A stretch of 64,000 nt of DNA from Verrucomicrobiales bacterium (lineage in GTDB: Bacteria; Verrucomicrobiota; Verrucomicrobiia; Limisphaerales; UBA11320), in NCBI GenBank assembly GCA_016793885.1, contig JAEUHE010000055.1:50402-114401 (forward strand), in the 5' to 3' direction. A program made the position numbers and the translations under genes. The notes under the pieces are model-generated. The model was not told where the DNA came from. It was given only the letters and a program-made list of their open reading frames with translations, and searched no databases. Positions within the stretch are counted from its first letter, which is position 1. Each line of letters begins with the position of its first letter. Below are positions 45,601 to 52,700 of this stretch, piece after piece.

Positions 45601-46735
45601 CTCCTCCGTTTGGGCCGTTCGACAAGGCGCAATCGACGTCAGCCTCCCGCCCGGCATGACGTTCTCACCCGGAAGTGTCGGCGCGGGTTCGAATCCACTG
45701 CGACTGCCGCTCGATGGTTTTCTCGGCGTCAGCAATATCGTGCTCATGGTACGGTCAGAAACCGCGGGAGAGGTTACGGTCACTGCGACCATCCACAGCG
45801 ACCCTGCCGATGTCTCCAGTAATTCTGTAACCGCCAGCACCACTATCAACGTGCTCCCTCCCCCAATGCTGCTCTTCCCGGATATCGTGGTCAGGGAAGG
45901 GACCGCGGCATCACGGGGGTCCCTGACAGTCCGCCTCTCCCGACCCATGGGGCGACTCGCCGAGGTGCAATACACCACATCGTTCGTCACCGCGAGCGCC
46001 GCGGATATTGTCTCGCAATCAGGTGTTATTGCGTTTCCGCCCAATCAAACCCTGGCGGTGCTTTCTTTCGTGGTTCGGGACAGTCTGCCGGAGTGGGATG
46101 AAACTCTAAGGCTCCGATTGAGTTCCAAAGATATCAGCCTACTCCAATCCGAGGTGGAAATAACCCTCCTCGACGATGACCTGCCTGTCCTCAGCGCGAC
46201 TCCCGTCGCGCAGATGGAAGGAAACGACGGATCGATCCCCGCGGAGGTGACTCTGAACCTCTCACGGCCCACGCCCCGCCCTGTCCACGTGCACTACGCT
46301 ACCCTCGAAGGAACGGCTCTTGCAGGTCAGGACTTTCTTACCCGAGCCGGCTGGGTCAGCTTCGCCCCCGGTCAAACTTCCGCCATCGTCCGAGTGCCGA
46401 TCGTGACGGACACTCGACGCGAACCTAACGAGACCTTCTCACTCGAGCTTCTGGACGCTACGCACGCGATGAGAAGCGTCGACAGAGTGATAGTCACGAT
46501 CCTCAATGACGACAATCGCCCGGCCATCCTCTCCGTCGACTTGGATCCGCCTTTCGTAAATTTGACGTTCGAGAGCGCCCCCTCGACAGACTACCGGGTG
46601 GAGTTCACTGCCGATCCGGGTTCGACGGTCTGGAGCACCTTCCCAGATCCAATCACGGGCACTGGCAGCGCCATGACCATCTCACTCGAATTGCCCGAAG
46701 CAAGAAGCCGCTTCTTTCGAATTGTGGGCCAGTGA
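39632..46735 (+). CDS. Giant secreted beta-rich protein (lamin-tail, Calx-beta, propeller)
   Basis: A 2367-residue exported protein. A signal segment (VALPLCLAMAVHFLLW) is followed by a lamin-tail-like domain at about 65-200 (ILSEINLGLGSIEVTNPGD). Calx-beta-like modules run between about 305 and 600. Long beta-propeller-like stretches (VDATSGTTSRILELP, IAGNPAGDRLYASISKAAGD, LGYSGIRTATWSAQRDQL) alternate with DUF11/CARDB-like domains (ADLAVSITPPANPVAEES). Two typical Calx-beta domains lie near the end (about 2075-2290, VHYATLEGTALAGQDF). The end FTADPG...SRFFRIVGQ is a Verrucomicrobiota-style C-terminal beta domain. Probably cell-surface or released adhesion protein. It is compact with no interruption. 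Confidence 0.88.
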   Translation: MLQGCVALPLCLAMAVHFLLWNWEHPLQGQSLPASFEIRVLDQQPIAGQPLTLSVQALDPDGNPSESWQGNVTLRTLIPAATTPVLSEINLGLGSIEVTNPGDESLDVSRWQLQAWSSGYYYNFGNLWTQVPEGSILPGRSVFTWTPFSSTPSSFPQLSGSHGLGTTVAGNVFFRLLDASGNTIDQVWIGTPPTLLADMDLRGPVLFPPSLGGSMLRQGHQNQSSSQDWTNGTPSLGVTNSTLNLPWAPVQAKELAHILLTDGAWTGDVLLPSIGSGNLTILAEDATGRFGSISSIPLRAAPRLTLSLPLSAAQASEASPGVVGEAIISMPSPLTAPLDIHLSLDASGEFSIPSSVTIPSGFNSVSVPFSNLNDGVPDGDALVTLTASAPGFIAATGALRNKDHEAVSLTVLAPASLPENIGLSALNGHLLLPFVATHAVSVRLAAEPPLRIPGELVIPAGARSADFAIGLDNDSAANFTPYKSTISAHTGSGGLAKAAVSVIDDERQFYSITFPTLLTEGSTTNGHIRLAVAHAADLQIPISSSSTRLSLPAVVVVRAGVLDVDFPVVAPNDDATNGVADVSAAYSFGDGALQFTRITLWDDEIDVRRVGLGGKATCFLGSIPTLWQSGTLNQYNGVERYNGPGRLSLGELAKASIQPQSVQFANGLWSGNVTFTGEDLNLTLKMSVAGTNSDLMHVQVLQGSLLSQPVLDFASAPGISKLLALAAPTNNTPALLMEVDATSGTTSRILELPRRANRIALSEDGAVAWLASSTGTLQRVDLSAWKFDREVTLTSIVPSPRPLDVVVLPGGRERVAVIVAGNRPSTTKVALLEGGNLVGATVTLEDPVFNLNLISGRNGNEAFSRTTGLLSRYRLGAEGVTLVASVQLPNSSSEQPNLTLSGNRLYHGDGAIFHADNLTRILENFLPDGLTLVSEARHTQLLVDRNSTSVKVRALDSWAPLTGHELPYRPMKGSRLAPWGDRGLAYIEETGAKLVMVESPLMDAQQPNLGLHLDPFPDIQLDHWESGYKPTGGQLSYVISNSGPTFARGNILESTQSPHQTLLIPDLAPGESTRVSLPLYASTPGLFRVRTAILSASGSSSPNAILETTVRATGPEQAGVRELIFGATAIAGNPAGDRLYASISKAAGDSRDGVAIFDPETGTELSFLEVVGTPGKLRTSDDGSMLYARVGTNGLVRWNLATGSKEVSILIPNDSILDFLPVAGNPRSVVVATTTQVLLYLDADPLPLSVFAETGDSRLAYSGTNLWSYTPTTLRRLSVKPGGLETEFSGNTLPTSFGEPFLIGDGTYLFASGQPLHLDTMTLADRTPEAEGLVIDPSSGELLGCSYGVLRRFARETFSTLEAQAFSPNDRCWGPPVLWGTDGIAILTSSQQILLIHSPLRHSGAEADLAVSITPPANPVAEESAIWQVSVTNQSAAASRPVRLTIRAIGSPVGPFSFEGLTMIPRADEFVGIFPSIPAHSRSVVLVHGIPLNGGSRLEASILSTSPDPTLEDHSAVSDLTAAYPKGDLALMTLAPPAPIKVGFPSPFALTVSNAGPTTIRQTSVAVTSLRNGMHLSAFRCEGCQLQDFDGTLSIRTQPLEPRQTWTLRFDATATLPGIYDVRMQVGGWLDDLNPDNNGAGVNLFTETPLAPGVLASLGYSGIRTATWSAQRDQLLVLPTADPALWMVDPNNLITTNRIGLPGLPTDVSDCQDGLHAWVLTADRRASLVNLQTYMIEHSFSYDSEGGRAIAIASLPGSHETVVMAILAPNDTGQVVVRQFVKGVATGEPLTEAPTGFVWTKFLFLKNGHLVVQTPSTLRTYLLNREGIQLQLNLDSAAWSSSVPDDPQEIEGGLMLRMGRRVRFDTQQIIDPPPNYASYVLDETHGLILRASNFDPILRNRVLRVEGFDPLSLQPRFLADLEDSGLTINRDKTRMLTLGAHGILILSDLGSVFRLSDFEPAQVRLSAGFKPTEAVELSPADLELTLCVTNSSVWAVRQGAIDVSLPPGMTFSPGSVGAGSNPLRLPLDGFLGVSNIVLMVRSETAGEVTVTATIHSDPADVSSNSVTASTTINVLPPPMLLFPDIVVREGTAASRGSLTVRLSRPMGRLAEVQYTTSFVTASAADIVSQSGVIAFPPNQTLAVLSFVVRDSLPEWDETLRLRLSSKDISLLQSEVEITLLDDDLPVLSATPVAQMEGNDGSIPAEVTLNLSRPTPRPVHVHYATLEGTALAGQDFLTRAGWVSFAPGQTSAIVRVPIVTDTRREPNETFSLELLDATHAMRSVDRVIVTILNDDNRPAILSVDLDPPFVNLTFESAPSTDYRVEFTADPGSTVWSTFPDPITGTGSAMTISLELPEARSRFFRIVGQ

Positions 46736-46777
46736 AGACCTGGACACTCTTAGGCGATTGGGGTTGAACGCTACGAT

Positions 46778-49700
46778 TCAGCCGACCTTCCCATCGGGTG
46801 ATGCCGCCCTGGGGGTAGCGACTGTTAACTCGACGCTATGATCGCGACGGTCATCGACCAAGGGCACGATTTCTGAAGGAAGTGGCTTTCCGTCGAGTAG
46901 GAGTCGACTCGGCGTCGCGACCCCCTCGGAGGGATGGCTGATCGTGATGTGGTACATGGTCTGATGGTACCGATAGTGAATGGTATACTTCCTCCAGGCC
47001 TTCGGCAGGCGCGGGGTCAGACGCAATCGATCGCCTTCAATGTTTACACCAAGAAGCGTCTCGACCAGTAGACGGTACATCCAGCCAGCCGAACCAGTAT
47101 ACCAAGTCCAACCGCCGCGACCTGTGTGCGGAGCAACTGCATAGACGTCCGCAGCCACTACGTAGGGTTCAACCTTGTACGTCTGGATTTGCTTCGCCGT
47201 GCTTCCATGGTGGATGGGATTCAAGAGCCGGAAGAGCTCCCACGCCCGATCATCTTCGCCCAACAGAGCGAAGGCCATGGCCGTCCAAATGGCGCCGTGC
47301 GTGTATTGCCCGCCGTTCTCACGCACTCCAGGAATGTAGCCCTTGATATAGCCCGGGTTCATCGCCGCCTTGTCGAAGGGGGGGTCAAACAGCTGCACGA
47401 GCTTCGCGCTTCGCCGCACGAGGCGCTGGTCGACCGCGTCCATCGCCAAGCGGGTCCGGGGCGGATGTCCCGCCCCGCTGATCACCGACCAGCTTTGCGG
47501 CAACGAATCGATTTGGCACTCCGGGTTGAGCGCTGAACCCAACGGTTCGCCACTATCGAAATAGGCACGACGATACCATCCGCCATCCCAGGCGTGCTGC
47601 TCAATGTTCTCCTGGAGCTTACGAGCTTCTTCGAGGCATCGTTCAGCAAAGGGGATGTCTAGCCGAGCGCGGGCGAGGGACGCAAATTGAGTGAGCACGT
47701 CGTAGAGAAAGAACGCGAGCCAGACGCTCTCGCCGCGTCCCTCATTCCCGACCTTGTTCATGCCGTCATTCCAATCGCCGCAGCCCATCAATGGCAAACC
47801 GTGCTCGCCAAAGCGCAATCCGCGCTCAATGGCGCGGACGCAATGCTGGTAAAGCGTGTCCGTCTCCTCGGAACGATTCGGCAGGTCGTAATAGGCTTCC
47901 TCATCCGGCTTAACCGCACGGGCCTCAATGAAGGGGATTCTCTCCTCGAGCACTCCGGTGTCGGCCACGCACCGGACGTACCGACAGGTCACGTAGGGCA
48001 GCCATAGATAATCGTCGGAGATGTGCGTGCGCACTCCCCGTCCAGCCGGGGGATGCCACCAATGTTGAACATCACCTTCGCGAAACTGGTGCGCGGCGAC
48101 GCGCAGCAGGTGCTCGCGGGAGATCGCCGGTTCGCAATGGACCAAGGCCATGACATCCTGCAGCTGATCCCGAAATCCATACGCACCTCCGGACTGGTAG
48201 AACCCGCTCCGACCCCAAACCCGGCAGCTCAAGGTCTGATAAAGAAGCCAGCCGTTGGCCATCACGTTGACCGCCCGATCCGGCGTCTCCACCTGCACGG
48301 CCCCAAGGGTCTTCTTCCAATACTCCCGAACACTTTCGAGCGCGGAGCGGCAAGCATCGGCTCTACGGAACCGCCGGATCAAACTCTGCAGTTCGCCGCT
48401 ATTGCGGCCCACGCCCAGCCGAAAGCTCGTTTCGCGTTCCTGCCCAGGGGAAAGATTAAAGGCAATCTGAACCGCGCCACAAGGATCCAACCCGGCACCT
48501 ACTCTTCCTGATAGCCGCGCGCGCCTCAGGGCCGCTGGCTGCGACAAGCTTCCGTTTCTCCCGATGAACTCCTTTCGGTCGCCGGTGAGCGTGCGGGTGG
48601 CGTCGTTTACATCGATGTACACCAGCCGCTCCGGGAACTCGGTATTGTAGTAATTGCGCGCCAAGAGAGCCCCGGTCTTGATGTCGACCTCGGTCTGCAC
48701 GTGAAGCAGACTCTTGCTTCGGAGATCACCCAACACCCACTCCCAGTAGCCCGTGACGGAGATGCGGCGCACCCTGCCCGAGACATTGCGCAGCTTTAAC
48801 ACAGTGAACTTCACCGGTGCATCAACGGCCACATACACCCACAACTCGGAGGCAATTCCATGCTCCGTATGCTCGAACACAGTATACCCGAAGCCATGTC
48901 GAATGACATAAGGCGTCTGCCCGCGCGACGGCAAAGGCGTCGGTGACCAAAATTCTCCTGTCTGTTCGTCCCGAATATAAAGCGCCTCACCGGCCGTGTC
49001 CTGAACGGGGTCGTTGCTCCAGGGGGTCAGACGAAACTCATGCGCGTTCTCCGCCCAGGTATAGGCTGCGCCGCTCTCCGAGACCACGGTGCCGAACGAG
49101 GGATTCGCCAGTACATTCACCCAGGGAGCGGGTGTCATCCGGCCGGGTTCGAGAGTGATAACATACTCCTCGCCGTCCGGCGTAAAGCCACCCAATCCAT
49201 TGTCAAACTGCAGATCGCGAACTGGGAGAGAACCAGAGACCTCGCGAGAATGCGCGCGTGAGACCAGCAAGGGCGGGATTAACGGCTCCAACACACTGCG
49301 ATGTTCAAGCTGTTCATCAAGTGTTCCCTTCTCGTCATAGAGCACGATGCGAGCCGCCGATTGCAGCAGCACACGATCGTCGTTGGGAATCTGCTCGAGG
49401 CGGCGAACAAAGATGCCTCCCGGCTTATCAAGCATTTGCGCCTCGATGCCGGAGGAAATAAGACTCGTGATCTGCTCCTGCAGCGATTGGCGGTAGATCG
49501 ACGTATCCTCGTTCACAATGACCAGGTCCACCGTCAACCCTTTCATGCGCCAAAACGAATGCGCTTGGATCAGCTGCCTAACAATCTCGATCTTCTCCGA
49601 GTCTCCAACGCGGAGCAGCACGATCGGCGCATCACCGGAGATTCCATAGCTCCAGAGTCCGTTCTGTCCCCGCCGATTATTAAGCAAGACGGCCGGGCTG

Positions 49701-52700
49701 GCCCGCCTCGCAGCGTCGGCATAGATCAAAGCGCCAGCCAAGCGACCATAAACCTGGGCTTCCGCCTCGGTGATGTTGAGCTGGTGCAACGTCACTTGGC
49801 TATGAGTCCAAGCCAGATCAAAGACGCGGTCCGCCATGCGCGAACTTTGATATTTCTCCACCTGCTCGAGGGCCGCTTGGCGGCTCTCGGAGACCCCGAG
49901 AACCAAGTAGAGTGTGGCTGTAGCTTCCGGGGCTAGCTTGACCCTTCGCCGCAGCGAGACGATCGGGTCGAGCACGGAGCCCGCCGTATTGGAAAGCGGC
50001 GCCAGGTCCTGCATCGCCGCCGGGTTCATCAAGCTGCCACCCCGTCCGACGAACCGCGATCGGTCGGTTTCACAGGAAACCTCCCCAAGTTCACCCCCCT
50101 GGCCCAGGAGTAGATGCAGAAGCCATGGAGGCCTCTCATCCTGGGATCGAGCGCGCCGAGTGCAGAGAATCGAGGACGAGGCCCGCGCGAACTCGGTTTG
50201 CACGAAGAGATTGCTAAATGCAGGATGCGCGGCATCGGCAGCGGGATTGGCAAGCACCACCTCGGCGTAACTGGTCAGTTCAATTTCCCGCGAACCCGTC
50301 GAACGATTGGTGATGGTGACGCGCCGCAACTCCACATCGTCCTCCGGCGACACGCTGATCTCGGTATGGATCTCCAGACCGACGTGGCGCTGCCTAAACT
50401 CCGCGCGGGCCTGGGTGAAGATGGCCTCATAGCCCTTCGTCGCCCGGAGCGTGGGTTGGAATGCGGTAGACCAGAACTCTCCGGTCGCCACGTCGCGCAA
50501 ATAGACAAATGTCCCCCAGCAATCCCTGGTGGCATCCTCCCTCCAACGGGTGACCGCCAGGTCGCGCCAGCGACTGTAGCCCCCTCCGGCACTGCTGACC
50601 ATGACGTGATAGCTCCCGTTGGACAGCAGATGAACCTCGGGCGCCGGGGAGTTGGGGTGGGTGAGGACCCGCATGATCTGCTCACCATCGCCCGCGAAGG
50701 CTCGCGGCTCCTCCAGATCCAGGTCTTCCGACAGCACGGTCGGGGCCGTCCTAGGCACCCGTTCCTGCAGAAGCAGGTCGGCCGCCTTCAGCATCGGGCA
50801 CTCGAGGAAGCGCCTCTGCATCGGCCGGTCATGGATAACATGGACCATCGCCAGAAGGCTCATCGCTTGATGGTGGATCATGAACGACCTGATGGTGGCG
50901 CTCCGGCCATCAGGTGGCAGTCGTGCCGGTGTATAATCCACCGCCTCGTAAAAACCACAAGTTCCCACACGTCCCTCCTGCGCTAGCCGTTGCAGGTTCT
51001 CGCAGGCGTCAACGGGGGCGACCATTAACGCCATCGCAGTGGCGTATGGAGCCACCACCAGGTCTTCGCTAAGCCCGCGCTTCAACCCTAGCCCCGGGAC
51101 GCCAAAGGCGCGATACTGGTAGTTGAATTGAACATCAGTGCGATTGTAACCGGACTCGGAGATGCCCCATGGAACCTCACGGACTCTGCCATACTCAATC
51201 TGCTGCTCCACCACCGCGCGACAGGTGTGGTCGAGCAGCGTATTCGGGTAATTGGGCATGACCAGCAGGGGCATCAAGTACTCAAACATCGAGCCGCTCC
51301 AAGAAACCAGGATCGGTGATCCTTGAACGGCTACCAGCAGACGCCCCAGGGAGAACCAGTGGTCCTGCGGGATTTGTCCCATCGCGATGGCGACATAGCT
51401 GCACAGCCGGGCCTCCGAGGCCAGCAGGTCGTAGAACCCCGCATCGCACCGGCCTTCGGTCACATTGAAGCCGGTGCAAAAAAGATCCCGAGAGCGGTTG
51501 AACAGGAACGCGAAGTCCATTCCAGTGGCCATTCCCTCGGCCTGAAGAGCCAGCTGCTCAAGGTGGGCGATACGGATCCGAGCGCGGGTGCTGGCCTCCC
51601 TCACGGAGGCCAGCAAGTCACCGTGGTCGCCAGCCGCCCCCGGCAACGGCTCCAGCTCTGCGATCTCACGGAGCGTGACTGCCTGATCCAGCCGACCAAG
51701 TTCGGCGGCCAGCCCTGATGATCCGATCCCGGTGGAGTGCACAATCCGCAACCACGGCGCAAGGAACAACAACTCCTCCACATGATCCGCACACTGGAGC
51801 TTCAGTGCTTGTGACCAGCTGGCCAGCTCGGCCGAACGGTTCTCCAAGCTCACCGCCAACGCCGAAGCCTGCCAGCTGACTTTTCGCAGCAGCGCCAGGG
51901 ACGCGCGCAAGCCAGCGGGAGTGGCTGTCAGATCAGTAGCCAGCGTCGACAATTCCGGATTGCCAGGCTCCAGCTCCTGCAGAATCTTGACGGTGTCATC
52001 AAGCCCGGCGAAGACCCGCGAGCTGAAGATGAGTTCATCGGACTGTTCTCGCAACCCAGAGCCGAGTATCAACAGATGTCCGGCCATGTTGCCACTGTCC
52101 ACACTCGACACGTAGAGGGGAAGCAACGGCCGCAGCGTTCGGGTTTCATACCAATTGTAAAAGTGACCGCGATTTCGCTCCAAGCCTTGCATGGTGGATA
52201 GGGCGGCGCTCGTTCGACGCACAAAGCCTCCGAGTGAAAGATAGCCGAAATCCCTCGCGGCCAAATTGGCCAGGAGCGCCAGTCCCATGTTCGTGGGTGA
52301 GGTCCGGGTGGCGACAACGGGGACGGGGACTTCCTGAAAATTGTCCGGCGGAAGCCAGTTCTCCCGAGCCGTTACGAAGGTCTCGAAGTAGCTCCAAGTC
52401 CGCCGGGCCGTTCTCCGGAGGAAAAGCACTTGTTCAGCCGACAAGGCCGGATCGAAAGACTCAATCGGCTGACTGATCCACCACGCGATCCACGGAGCAA
52501 CCAGCCACAATCCGAGCAGTGGAACTGCCTGCGGCAAGTGAGTCGGCTGCAAAAACACCAAAAGGATGCCGGCGGCGACTCCAACCAACGGAGCGATCCA
52601 CATCGTCGCGTAGAATCCCGCCAGATCCGCATGCGCAACCCGATCCGAGTCGCTCGATGTTTTCCATTCGAGCAGCCGACGGCGCGTGAAAAGCAGCCGG

